Of a stretch of DNA of 64,000 nt, positions 29,816-39,000 are shown in pieces. Position 1 is the stretch's first letter; every line of letters begins with the position of its first letter. The notes below the pieces were generated by a model, which did not search any database, had not been told where the DNA came from, and was given only the letters and a program-made list of their open reading frames with translations. Source of the stretch: Allomyces arbusculus (lineage: Eukaryota; Blastocladiomycota; Blastocladiomycetes; Blastocladiales; Blastocladiaceae); the NCBI GenBank assembly GCA_027604705.1, contig JADHYV010000067.1, forward strand, positions 35,729-99,728, read 5' to 3'. Position numbers and translations under genes: made by a program.

Positions 29816-32800
29816 CTAATCAAACGACGGCGACGGCGGCGCCCCAGCATCCCCACCACCCGTGCGCCGCACCGCAACACCACGCACTACACGCGGCCCC
29901 GTAGGGGTCGGTGTGGCCGCCGTGGACTGCACCGACGGGTACATGCCCCCATCACCGCCCGACGAATCCTCCTCCTCCTCCTCTTCCTCGTCCTCGTTGC
30001 CATCCTCCTCCTCGGTCTCCTCCACCTCCTGATCTTCCTCTTCCTCGTCGTCCTTCTCGTCATCCTCGGTCGGCAACGGCGCCGTCCCCGTCCACCACGC
30101 GGCTGTCCACTGTGCGACCGCTCTCGGCACCGACAACATCACATCCAGCACCCCGGACCCAATCACACCACGACTCGCACGGTCCGCGATCCGTTGCCGC
30201 CGGCGCGCGGCCAACTCGGATGCGGGAATCCGGCGCCGCGGCGACGCCACCACGCCGCCATCCGCACCGCGCGCGCGTTTTGCCGCGCGCTCTTCAACGA
30301 AATCGTCGTCATCGTATTCAGGCACGTTCGCAGCCGAGGCCGACGGGGTCGCATCCATATCGTCCGTCTCGTTCCCGCCGTCGGAACCGGGCGTTGCCGC
30401 ACCGACACGCACGGGCATCGAGCTGTTTCGGCGCAACAGCGACGGCCGTGTGCGCGCGCGCTTGACGCCCGCTGTCGTGGCCGTCATTGGCGTTTGCGGC
30501 GGCGGCGGCGGCGGCACATCCACGTCCGCTGCCTCCCCACGGCCCGACCGCCGCCTGAACGCGGCCCTCGCCGCGGCACGATCATGTCCGGACGCGCCCG
30601 CGTGCGACCGCACCGCCAACCCGAGCGCGCGGTACTCGTCCCTCACTTCCTCGACGCGCTCGGAGCTCAGATGCGGTGCGACCGCGGCAAACGCGCGCTG
30701 CACCAAATCCTCGAGCTGCGCGTGCCGTGCCTTCTCCTTCGCAACCAGCGCATCCAAAGCGCCCATATCGGCCGCACACTGCTCGACTTCCCCGACCCGC
30801 CGCGCATTGAACGCGCGCTCGCGCCGCCGCGAGACATCGTTCAAGTCCTTCGTATGGTCGGCGATATTCTTTTTGCACTTGACGAGCGCGTCCAATAATC
30901 GCACATGCAATGCGGCGTGGCCCGCGGGGATTGCCGCGTGCAGCGCGACCGCTTCGCCCTGCAGCGCGTTCACGCCCGTGGCGACCGTCGCTTGGGTGGC
31001 CGCAAACGCTTCAGAGACGGCTTGTGCGGCCAGTTGTGCGGCGCGTGCGTGCGCGCGGACAACGCCGAGACATGCACCGACCGCCGCGTGCGCGGCCATG
31101 GCTTCGGCGGCTTTCCGGTCGGTATACCAGTCGAGCATTTGCGCAACGACCGCGTGCGGGGCGTCGTCGTTGGTCCCGGCGCGGGCGCCGCGCATGGAGA
31201 GGAAAAGCGCGCAGAATTCGAGCAGCCAGGGGGCGCCGGGCGGGGCGTCGTCGTCGTCTTGGTCGTCGCGCGCGGGGTTGCCGGCGGCGGCGGCGGCGGC
31301 GGCGGTGCGGCGCGGGTTACCTTGTCCGGCGACGACGAGCCGCGCGGTCCAGTCGTCGCGCAAGTCCGTGACCGCCTGGCGGACCCGGTCGCGCACAGCC
31401 TGTAACGCGTCGAGCCGCGCCTGCAACCCGCGGTCCTGCTCGCGCACCTGGATCGCGATCGCGGCCGCGTCCTCGTCCGCACACGTCGCGGCGGACTCAA
31501 TCTCGCTCAGCAATTTCCGGTGCCTGGCGAGCGCGACCTCGACGCGCCGCTTCAAGTCCCCGCGCCGTTGCACCAGTTCGAGCGATTTCGTGAACCAGTG
31601 CGTCTCTGCCGTAATCGCGGCCAAGTAATTCTTATCGCTCGTGAGCTGCGTAAACCGTTTCCAGTCCTTCGCCGCGTCCGTATCCATGGCGCGCAAATGC
31701 ATGTCGTCGCGCTGCAACTGCGCGACCGTCCGCGCGCCGTCGACCACCGGGTCGACAAACTTGGCCAAGTGGGTCCGGAACGCTGCCAGAGACCGCGCCA
31801 AGTCCATTTGCGGAGTGCCCGCTGCGGCGGCCGCGACTTCGCGCAGGGTCGCGATGGTCGTGGCTAGGGCGTCCATCCCCGCTCCGATCCGCAGAGATTC
31901 GAGCGCACCGATGGCCGACTCGATCCGTGGGCTTGCGTCGTACCGCGCGGCAAGGAAAGCGCCGGCGTCAGAGGACGCGTATGTGCGCACGTCCGCGGCG
32001 GCACCGAGGTGCGAGTCGAGCGCGGCTTGCAGGACGCGCGCGGCGTCGGTGCGTGACGCGCACTGAATTGGTGGGCGCGGGTACGGCCAGGTGCTGTCGT
32101 CCGAGTCGTCGTGGGTCGCCGCCGAACCGGAGGCGGAGGGAATTTCGTCGTCAGAGGAACCCGCGAGGATCTTGGTCGTGTCGCCTTCGATCGTCACCAC
32201 GGCGGCGGCGGGAACGGGCGGTGCGGCAGAGGCAGCACCGGCGGAGGTCCATGGCTGCGCCGTGGTGGCCGTGAGGTGCGCGTGCGCCTTGCGCCACTTG
32301 TCGACCTCCTCATCGACGCGCGCCTGCACCATGGCCGCAATCCGCGCGCCGTCGAATGCGGCGTTCAACGCATCCACCCACGTCTCGGGAGCATCGGCGA
32401 CCCCCATTGTCGCCACCGCGCGGACCCCTTCCTGGAGCAACATCACCGCATGTTCCACGCGCCGGTTTTGTAACGCCACATCCACGAGCGACTCGCCCGC
32501 GGCCGTGCGGAACGCGCGCGCCGCGTCGGTTCCCGTCAGTTCCAGAACGTGCGCTACGGCCGCGAGGTCGTCGGCCTGCGCGACCGCCCACGCCAACGGG
32601 GTCCACCCTTCCGCGTCCGTCTGCATGAAATCGGCGCCATTTGCAACCAACACATCAAGCACATCGACGCGCGCCATCTGCGCCGCCGCGTGCGCCGGGG
32701 CCATCCCTTCCCTCCCCACCTGCCGGACATCCGCGCCGTGCTCGACCAGCGCACGCACGACGTCCACATGCCCGTCGTATGCGGCAATATGCAGCGCGCC

Positions 32801-33733
32801 CCACCGCTCAGGCCCCATCTCGTTCGGATCGGCCATCCCGGTCGCCAGCACCACCCGCACCCGGTCCGGGTCCGCGTACTTGGCGGCAATCTGCAACGGC
32901 GTCCACCCATCGCGGTCGCGCGCAGCGATCGTGGCGGGCGGGAACTTGGACACGAGTTCCGCCAGAAGCGACGGGTCGCGGCCCGCCGACCGGATGCACG
33001 CGACGAGCATGTCCGTCGGGGACGCCTCGGCCCCGGCGGTCGTGGGGACGAGCGTCGGGTCCGCACCCGCGTCGAGTAACGCGCGGACAATGTCCGGCGC
33101 GAACCGGCGCCGCGATTCGAGCGCGCGCGCAATGGGCGTGAACCCAGCGGCGTCGCGCTCGTGCACGAGCGCCGCGCGCGCGCGCGGGTGCGCGCAGAGT
33201 AACGTCACGATGGCCGGGTGCCGTGCGGAAACGGCCAAGTGGAGCGCGGTCGAGCCGCTGGTGGGCGCGCGTAAGTGCCATGGAGCGTCGGGGCCGTCAC
33301 CGCCAGAAGTTTTGAGCAGGTGGTCGACTGCGTGAATGTCGCCGCGGGCCACGGCCGCGAGGAAGGGCGGGAGGTCTGCGGGGATGGTGGAGGTGGTCGA
33401 GGCGGTGGAAGCGACTGACGGCGAGCGCGGGCGGCGCCGTGTGGACTGCGGGGTCGCGGTCGAGGGCGCGGGAGCGGCGGCCGCGGTGGCGCGGGGACCG
33501 GTGCGCGCGGGCTTGCTGGAGGTGCTAGCACTCGACGAGTCGGTGGTGGGCGGTTGGGTGACAAGAGTCGACTCGTCGGCCAGAGAAGTGGCAGCCGCGG
33601 AAGCAGCAGCAGCACGAGCTCGCTGGCGCGCACGGCGCTCAGCGGCGGGGATGCGGCGGCCCGACAAGGCGGGCGGTTCATTACTACCGCCGGTGCCGCT
33701 GGCGTGCGGCGGGTCGTGGTCGTTGGCAGTCAT
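29816..33733 (-). CDS. Large ankyrin-repeat protein with helical middle and acidic tail
   Basis: Single exon of 1,305 aa from the first ATG at 33733; the frame is open to 33835 without another ATG. After a low-complexity Ala/Ser/Thr/Arg region come about eight ankyrin repeats (roughly residues 115-445), e.g. GSTALHLAVSARHPAIVTLL, DGWTPLQIAAKYADPDRVRV, WGALHIAAYDGHVDVVRALV and EGWTPLAWAVAQ. The middle (about 600-1,080) is Ala-rich and helical with coiled-coil character. A basic segment SLLRRNSSMPVRVG precedes an acidic run (EEEDQEVEETEEED). The motif RRIPAAE/RRIPASE, followed by an Arg-rich stretch, occurs near both ends. I do not recognise an orthologue. Ankyrin repeats imply protein binding; location and partners are unknown. 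Confidence 0.8.
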   Translation of the reverse strand: MTANDHDPPHASGTGGSNEPPALSGRRIPAAERRARQRARAAAASAAATSLADESTLVTQPPTTDSSSASTSSKPARTGPRATAAAAPAPSTATPQSTRRRPRSPSVASTASTTSTIPADLPPFLAAVARGDIHAVDHLLKTSGGDGPDAPWHLRAPTSGSTALHLAVSARHPAIVTLLCAHPRARAALVHERDAAGFTPIARALESRRRFAPDIVRALLDAGADPTLVPTTAGAEASPTDMLVACIRSAGRDPSLLAELVSKFPPATIAARDRDGWTPLQIAAKYADPDRVRVVLATGMADPNEMGPERWGALHIAAYDGHVDVVRALVEHGADVRQVGREGMAPAHAAAQMARVDVLDVLVANGADFMQTDAEGWTPLAWAVAQADDLAAVAHVLELTGTDAARAFRTAAGESLVDVALQNRRVEHAVMLLQEGVRAVATMGVADAPETWVDALNAAFDGARIAAMVQARVDEEVDKWRKAHAHLTATTAQPWTSAGAASAAPPVPAAAVVTIEGDTTKILAGSSDDEIPSASGSAATHDDSDDSTWPYPRPPIQCASRTDAARVLQAALDSHLGAAADVRTYASSDAGAFLAARYDASPRIESAIGALESLRIGAGMDALATTIATLREVAAAAAGTPQMDLARSLAAFRTHLAKFVDPVVDGARTVAQLQRDDMHLRAMDTDAAKDWKRFTQLTSDKNYLAAITAETHWFTKSLELVQRRGDLKRRVEVALARHRKLLSEIESAATCADEDAAAIAIQVREQDRGLQARLDALQAVRDRVRQAVTDLRDDWTARLVVAGQGNPRRTAAAAAAAGNPARDDQDDDDAPPGAPWLLEFCALFLSMRGARAGTNDDAPHAVVAQMLDWYTDRKAAEAMAAHAAVGACLGVVRAHARAAQLAAQAVSEAFAATQATVATGVNALQGEAVALHAAIPAGHAALHVRLLDALVKCKKNIADHTKDLNDVSRRRERAFNARRVGEVEQCAADMGALDALVAKEKARHAQLEDLVQRAFAAVAPHLSSERVEEVRDEYRALGLAVRSHAGASGHDRAAARAAFRRRSGRGEAADVDVPPPPPPQTPMTATTAGVKRARTRPSLLRRNSSMPVRVGAATPGSDGGNETDDMDATPSASAANVPEYDDDDFVEERAAKRARGADGGVVASPRRRIPASELAARRRQRIADRASRGVIGSGVLDVMLSVPRAVAQWTAAWWTGTAPLPTEDDEKDDEEEEDQEVEETEEEDGNEDEEEEEEEDSSGGDGGMYPSVQSTAATPTPTGPRVVRGVAVRRTGGGDAGAPPSPSFD

Positions 33734-34370
33734 AGTGCCAGCCGGATTCGATGCTTGGTTTGCTCGCGTATATGCGGTTGTGGGGAGCGGAATTCGAGTC
33801 GTATGCGGCTGGTGCGGCGGCAGAGAGTGCAGCAAGTGCCGAGCAGTGTCGGCGTCGGCAGCAGCGTCGGTGTCGTCGTCGGGAACGGCCGCAGCAGCGT
33901 CGAGGAGATGCTGGAGGAGGACCAGTCAGCGCAGGTCCGTGACGGCGACGGTGGTCGTCCGGCGGTCGTCTTTCGTGGGCACGGGCTGCCGATCGACCTG
34001 ACAGCCGTCTGACACAGATGCACCTGTGTCACGAACAGCGAACAGCGCGCTTTGCGCGCACGCCGTTTCAGTTTTCGCCATAGCTGATTCATGACTTTCG
34101 CCGCTGCACCGCCACTCCGCGCCACGCCGACGCCACAGGCGCGCATCCGCGCGCGGCGCTGCACGGTGCATGCCGGGGCAACTGCCTGGCCGCTCCTCCA
34201 CCTGGCCGACTTCAGCACCCACGTCAAACCACCGACGACAAAAACGACGCACTCTCGCTCTCTGCTCCCGCTCTCCGCGCTCATCCAGGCTCTCTTCGCA
34301 CTCTCCACACTCTGCTCGCAACCTGCTCCGACCGTGCGCAACCGTCCGCACCACGACCACCACCACCAAG
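33734..34370. promoter_or_regulatory. Divergent promoter region, ankyrin gene / Opy2-like gene
   Basis: 637 nt between the two start codons. No strong TATA box. The last 150 nt before 34371 are rich in CTC and CACC, as expected for a leader. Confidence 0.4.
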
Positions 34371-34919
34371 ATGCACCGTTCCGCCCCGCTCGCCGCGCTC
34401 ACCGCGCTACTGCTCGTCCTCATCGCTGCGGCCCCGGCCCCCGCCAACGCCGCCAACTGCGTCGTCTGCATCCAAATGGTCCCAACTTGCCCAAGCTGCG
34501 AGGGCACCAATCAAGTTTGCGCCAAGTCGGTCCAGTCGTGCAACTCCTGCGCTGAGGCCAAGTGCTTCTCCAAGGACGCGATCCCGGCCGGGTTTACCGC
34601 CGTGCTCGACGGCATCATCGATGCGGTCGCTGCCAATGGGACCACGTCGGCGTCGGCCACCAAGAGCGCAAGCACGAGTACGTCGTCGTCGGCGACTACT
34701 GCTGCGAGCGGCTCTACCGCGCTCACGTCGCCCACCGCGACCGTAGCGTCGACGGCCGCAACGACCGATGCCGCGTCGACGACGACGTCCGCGGCCTCAG
34801 CTTCCGCGACGCCCACGGCTGTGGGGATGGGCTCTGGTGCGATCGTCGCTGCTGCCGACGGGTCGGCTGCCGTGGCCCTTGGTGCCGCGCTGGTTGCTGG
34901 ATTTGCTGCGCTCGCGTAA
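34371..34919 (+). CDS. Secreted Opy2-type Cys-domain protein, probably GPI-anchored
   Basis: Single exon of 182 aa. It has a signal peptide (MHRSAPLAALTALLLVLIAA...), then a compact eight-Cys segment at about residues 29-64: CVVCIQMVPTCPSCEG, QVCAKSVQSCNSC and AEAKC. The spacing C-x2-C...C-x2-C...C...C-x2-C...C matches the N-terminal domain of fungal Opy2, the membrane anchor of Ste50 in the yeast osmosensing (HOG) branch. The rest is Ser/Thr/Ala rich (likely O-mannosylated stalk) and ends in a hydrophobic stretch (AVALGAALVAGFAALA) with no cytosolic tail. So this protein would be GPI-anchored rather than a signalling anchor like Opy2. It is the first of three similar small surface-protein genes in a row. 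Confidence 0.7.
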   Translation: MHRSAPLAALTALLLVLIAAAPAPANAANCVVCIQMVPTCPSCEGTNQVCAKSVQSCNSCAEAKCFSKDAIPAGFTAVLDGIIDAVAANGTTSASATKSASTSTSSSATTAASGSTALTSPTATVASTAATTDAASTTTSAASASATPTAVGMGSGAIVAAADGSAAVALGAALVAGFAALA

Positions 34920-34972
34920 GGTCGTGGTTCCGTTTGCCTGATCCGGTTTGATCAGGTCGCGGCTCCGTCGGG

Positions 34973-35030
34973 TTTTTTTTGTTTTTTTTTTGTTTTGTTT
35001 TTTTTTTTGTTTTTTTTGTTTGTTTTTTTT
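34973..35030 (+). repeat. Interrupted poly-T tract
   Basis: About 58 nt of T runs broken by single G residues, 55 nt after the stop codon of the Opy2-like gene. It stands out in a region of otherwise high GC. Confidence 0.9.
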
Positions 35031-36135
35031 CTTGATTGCTGGTCATTCGCGTGTTGTTTTTTTGCTGGCGTCCGTGTCTGTTTTTGTCGACCACCACCCC
35101 ACTCGACCACCACCCCACCACCTTCGATCTAAATGTGCATAGTGTTGCCCTCCCGCGGCCCTGGCGGCCACCTTCGTGAAATTTTGTTGTTGCTGTTGCT
35201 TTTGCTGGAACGAATGCATCTTCTCTTGCTGTGCCGACTCGACAGCTGTCACAGAGCGAGAGTGTGAGCGCCAATCCTTGTTTTCCATGCGTCGACGGGT
35301 CGCGCATGTCGCCGCTGTCGGGAGCAGCAGACCGGCTGCCACCACATTCGATCGCCCTCACCATCTGCCCCAACCAACCAACCTGAAGAGCCTGCATGCC
35401 GCCGCATGCAACGCGCTGAGATCTGTCCGTGCCGAGCTTGGCTGTGGCGGCGCCGCCGTCACTCAAAATTACGTTTCTCTTGTCCGGTGCGTCCTTGGTG
35501 CTTGGTGTCCCCGTGCTTGGCCATCCTCACCTTCCTCCGCCGGGCCCGACACAAGCGTCTTGCCGCGATTCGGGCGTGGAAGAGGGTGGAGAAGTCGACC
35601 GCGCTTCGCGCCGCATCGCGTTCGGGGCCGGCGTCGGCGCGCTCCTGTCGTTCCGAACAGAGGAAGATGAGGGAGTAGCACGGGACGTGGGGGGGGAGAG
35701 TTGCTGTGACGAGCGCGGGCAGGCGCGGTTCCGCTCATCCCCATGACGCCAGCGGTCCGCATCGCTCGGGCCAAGAACCGTTGTTTGCCGGGCCAGGGAT
35801 GGTGATCTCGCGGTGATGAGACGGCAAGTGGTGGAGAATGCGCCCGACCGAAGAGCATCCTCGGCCCAAATCACCGTGCCAAGGCGCGCACAAGAACCGC
35901 CACCGGCCTGCAATGTGATGCGAACTCTGGAGTGCTGCCGCCACAGCAGCCTTGGCGAAGGCACAATCGCGCGCGCACCCGATTCGAATTTGGGCGAAGG
36001 TGCTCTCACCAGCTTCCATTGCTATCACAGCACCAAACACAACACAGCGCGTGTGCGCCGTGCGACCGACGCGCGCACCGGTGCGCGCATGCTCCTTGGC
36101 CGTTCCTTGCAAGCAGCAGCAGCGTGACGGACGGG

Positions 36136-36142
36136 TATAAAA
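36136..36142 (+). promoter_or_regulatory. TATA box of surface-protein gene 2
   Basis: TATAAAA, 112-118 nt upstream of the ATG at 36254, in GC-rich surroundings and followed by a CACC/CTC-rich leader. Confidence 0.65.
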
Positions 36143-36253
36143 TCCGTGCCATTCCCGCACTCTTCCACCACCACCCCCGCTCGTCCTCATCCTTGCTCTG
36201 CTGTCGCTCGTCGTCCCCAAGCCTGCCTCGCACCAGTTCATCCACCACCAACC

Positions 36254-36742
36254 ATGCCGTCGCTCAACCGTCTCGCCCACCTCGCCGCCGCGCTCGTCGC
36301 CCTCATCCTCGTTCTTGGCACCGCCACGCCGGCGACGGCCTCGCCGCGGCCGCAAGACGCGGGCGCTGCGATCCCGACCGGCGTGATCAACGCCGTGTCC
36401 TCGGCATTGTCGTCGATTCTCGGCACCGCGATCGACGCGCCCACCGCGACGTCGGGGTCGGCCTCGGCCACGGGTTCGGCGACCGCGACGGCGACGAGCG
36501 CAACGAACTCGGCCGCTGCGGCCACGAGCACGGCCGCTTCGAGCGCCAGCAGCGCGGCGGCGTCGGTATCCGCGACAAGCGCCGACGCGGCGACCACGAC
36601 GACCTCCGATTCGGCTGGCGCGACGCCTACGGCCACGACCTCGACGACGACCACTACGGCTGCGGGCGCGAGTGCTGCTGAGCCGCGGTTCGTGTATGCG
36701 GTCGCCGGGGTTGCCGCGGCGGCGGCGGCCGTGTTTGCGTGA
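36254..36742 (+). CDS. Small secreted Ala/Ser/Thr-rich protein, probably GPI-anchored
   Basis: Single exon of 162 aa. It has a signal peptide (residues 1 to about 28, ending near ATASPRP), a short segment AAIPTGVINAVSSALSSILG, then about 90 residues almost wholly Ala, Ser and Thr, and a C-terminal hydrophobic tail (FVYAVAGVAAAAAAVFA). This is the general plan of fungal GPI cell-wall proteins, with the stalk a likely O-mannosylation substrate. It has no Cys domain. Order and spacing match genes 1 and 3 of the cluster. No enzymatic function is suggested. Confidence 0.7.
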   Translation: MPSLNRLAHLAAALVALILVLGTATPATASPRPQDAGAAIPTGVINAVSSALSSILGTAIDAPTATSGSASATGSATATATSATNSAAAATSTAASSASSAAASVSATSADAATTTTSDSAGATPTATTSTTTTTAAGASAAEPRFVYAVAGVAAAAAAVFA

Positions 36743-37599
36743 AGGAAACCCAAGCAAGGTCGTTAGAAGGCGATTGTGCTGTCCAGCGCGGACGGTGGTT
36801 TTGCCCAAGTGACGGAGTTGCTGCCAAATTTTGCACCAATACATGTTCCAAGTTTGTCTGTGACCCTCCGCAGCTCGTAGCTGCTTCCACGTCGTCCAAT
36901 GCCGATCAGGATGGGCCGTGGTGGTGGTGGTGGTGGTGGTGGTAGTGGTGGTGGTAGTGGTGGTGGTGGTAGTGGTGGTGGTGGTGGTGGGTGGCGGGAT
37001 GAGGGCATTCAGGCACAGCTCGTCCCGTCGCCGCCCTCTCGTCGGCCAAGAGGATGGCATCCAGGATGGATGACCCAGCCGCGGGTCTTCTTCGTGTTGC
37101 CCATCATCGTTCGCGCGCTCGTCGGCCATGCCGGACGCGGACTCGGACTCGGTTGTTCATGGGCGCGCCGCGCCCACGGAAGCGGGAAGCGCCAAGGACA
37201 TGCTGCGCGTCGGCTGCGGCGGCGCCGCTGCACAGGTGCATCGAGGAGAGGCGGTGGGGTGGGTGCAGCGTGCGACGAAGAGGACGGCGACAGGACGGCG
37301 TGGCCGTGCGCGACGGCGGCGGGCCGTGCGGACGACGCCGATGCGACGCGGCGCGTGTTTGCGGGTGGGCGGTGGGTGGTGTGGCGGGGTGGGCCGCGCG
37401 CAGGGACGCGCCGCGCTCGGCGCTGCCGCGCGCCCGCTCTGCCGCCGCGCTCCCGCGGTCCCACAGGCGGCTGGCAGCAGCGGATGGCGTGGGCAGCCGA
37501 GCGGTCGCCCCCGCAACCGCTCCCGCCCGGCGCCCCCTCGCCACGCATCCCGCGCACGCAGCGGACGGCCCGCCCGCCGCGCGACGCTCCTGCCGCGAG
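36743..37599. other. Spacer between surface-protein genes 2 and 3
   Basis: Holds a GGT/AGT microsatellite. The long overlapping open frames on both strands (e.g. 37054-38433, +) are Arg/Ala/Pro strings explained by very high GC and are not taken as genes. Confidence 0.5.
36918..36990. repeat. (GTG)n microsatellite with AGT interruptions
   Basis: About 73 nt of GTG/GGT repeats with regularly placed TAG triplets. Confidence 0.9.
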
Positions 37600-37606
37600 T
37601 ATATAA
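37600..37606 (+). promoter_or_regulatory. TATA box of surface-protein gene 3
   Basis: TATATAA, about 160 nt upstream of the ATG at 37766, followed by a pyrimidine-rich (TCTCTCC) leader. Confidence 0.65.
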
Positions 37607-37765
37607 GCAGCAGCGCGCGCCCGCGCCCGTCTCGTCTCTCCTCTCCCCTCTCTCCCCTCGCTGTCGTTCTCCTCCGTCGATCCCATCCATACCCGCGCGT
37701 GCCTCGGTCTACCGCACGCATTCCCTCCACCAAGAAACCCATCCCGCCGTCACCACACAACCACC

Positions 37766-38251
37766 ATGCACTTCTCCCCGGCCCCGCTCGCCCTCGTCGC
37801 CGCGACCCTCCTCGCCGCCGTCTCCGCACAAGCGCCGCCCGCGACCCCCGGCAACGTCGCGATCCCCTCGAACCTGCCGTCGCCACCGAACGGCGCCGTG
37901 CCCGTGCTCCCGTCCAACATCCCCCCCTCGGTCATTGCAAGCATCGCGTCGAACCTGCCGACCGGCGCGTTTGCGACTCCGGGCGCCAACGGCGCGCTCC
38001 CGACCGAACTGGCGACCATGCTGAGCTCGGCGATCGCGCAGGCGTCGTCGACGGCCAACGCCGCCGCAAACGCCAGGTCGACGATCACCACCATGTCGGG
38101 CACCGCGACGACGGCGACTGGGAGCACGACGGTCACGATCGCGCCGTCGGCCACGGCCAAGGCCGACGGGTCGAGCGCGGAACCCAAGTGGAAGGTGAAT
38201 GTCGTGCAGGGGGCCGTGGTCGTTGCGGCGGCGGCGGCGCTGGTGCTGTAA
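37766..38251 (+). CDS. Small secreted protein, probably GPI-anchored
   Basis: Single exon of 161 aa. The signal peptide MHFSPAPLALVAATLLAAVSA is followed by a Pro-rich segment with two related stretches (VAIPSNLPSPPNG and VLPSNIPPSVIASIASNLP), then a Thr/Ala/Ser stalk and a hydrophobic C-terminus (VVQGAVVVAAAAALVL) after a short charged stretch. It shares layout with the two genes upstream but little sequence, so the three are alike in kind rather than obvious recent duplicates. Likely a wall or surface protein. Confidence 0.7.
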   Translation: MHFSPAPLALVAATLLAAVSAQAPPATPGNVAIPSNLPSPPNGAVPVLPSNIPPSVIASIASNLPTGAFATPGANGALPTELATMLSSAIAQASSTANAAANARSTITTMSGTATTATGSTTVTIAPSATAKADGSSAEPKWKVNVVQGAVVVAAAAALVL

Positions 38252-39000
38252 GGAGAGTAGGTAGGCTCGACGAAGCGTTGCGGTGGCGGCCGGGGATCCG
38301 GTCAGGTCAGATCAAGAGGCGCGTCGCACCCGCCGACCTGTCGCTCAAGTGCAATGACGCGTCGTGCACCTCAACGCTGTCGTGTACGACCAAGTCGCGT
38401 CGTCGTCGTCTGTCCAAGCGATCAAGGCCGTGATCACCATCCGTCCCCCGCTCCCTGCTCTTGTTCTTTCGCGTACTGTTTGATCTTCGTTTCGCGTCGC
38501 GCGTCGTGTCTCGTTCTGTTTGCCGTGCTGTACTTGCCCCCAGCTGGGTCGCGCGGACGTGCCCGTCTGCGCATGCATCCCCTCCGGCTTGCTGCCCTCT
38601 CTCTCTCTCTCTCTCCTCTCTCTCCACCGCATCGTATTGTTCGATCTCATCATCCGTGTGTATTTCGCATTTGCGTTCACCTTCGTTTGTTCGTTTCCCA
38701 CCGGCGTTTCGTGCTCCCACCCGTGGACCGTCGACGTCCGTGTTGGCGCGTGTCCTCCCACCACCTGCAATCCCGCAATATATTGTGCCGTCTGCTTTGC
38801 GTGTCGTGCTGTCGGTGTTTTTGTTGGTGTGCTGCACGAGAGCGAGCTGAGCGTCGCGTCGGTCGTGATCAGGGCACTGCGCTCCCGGGCTCCAAACAAT
38901 CCAAGCTGGCACGACACGCGATTCAACGACCGACCGCACCATCGCCGAACCACCTCGACGGGCGCGCAACTGCCCGCAACGCACTGCACGACCAACAGCC
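38252..39000. other. Spacer before RSAD1
   Basis: About 750 nt. Contains a CT-dinucleotide tract at 38597-38624. Overlapping open frames on both strands show no domain. It serves as the 3' region of the surface-protein gene and the promoter of RSAD1. Confidence 0.45.
38597..38624. repeat. (CT)n microsatellite
   Basis: About 28 nt of nearly pure CT repeat. Confidence 0.85.

Larger units (their letters stand above)
34920..36253. other. Spacer between surface-protein genes 1 and 2
   Basis: Starts with a long T tract (34973-35030), probably in the 3' untranslated region. The open frames in the rest have no domain. The TATA box of the next gene lies at 36136-36142. Confidence 0.5.

Noticed and set aside
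32091-33335. 414-aa open frame antisense to the ankyrin gene
   Set aside because: Ankyrin repeats on the minus strand are unmistakable; the plus frame is low complexity Ser/Ala/Arg.
35735-37129. 464-aa open frame on the minus strand
   Set aside because: Made of Thr and Arg/Gly strings, antisense to a well-supported surface-protein gene and running through the GTG microsatellite. No domain; explained by high GC.
37054-38433. 459-aa open frame on the plus strand
   Set aside because: Overlaps the TATA box and coding region of surface-protein gene 3 in another frame; composition is Arg/Ala/Pro with no domain.
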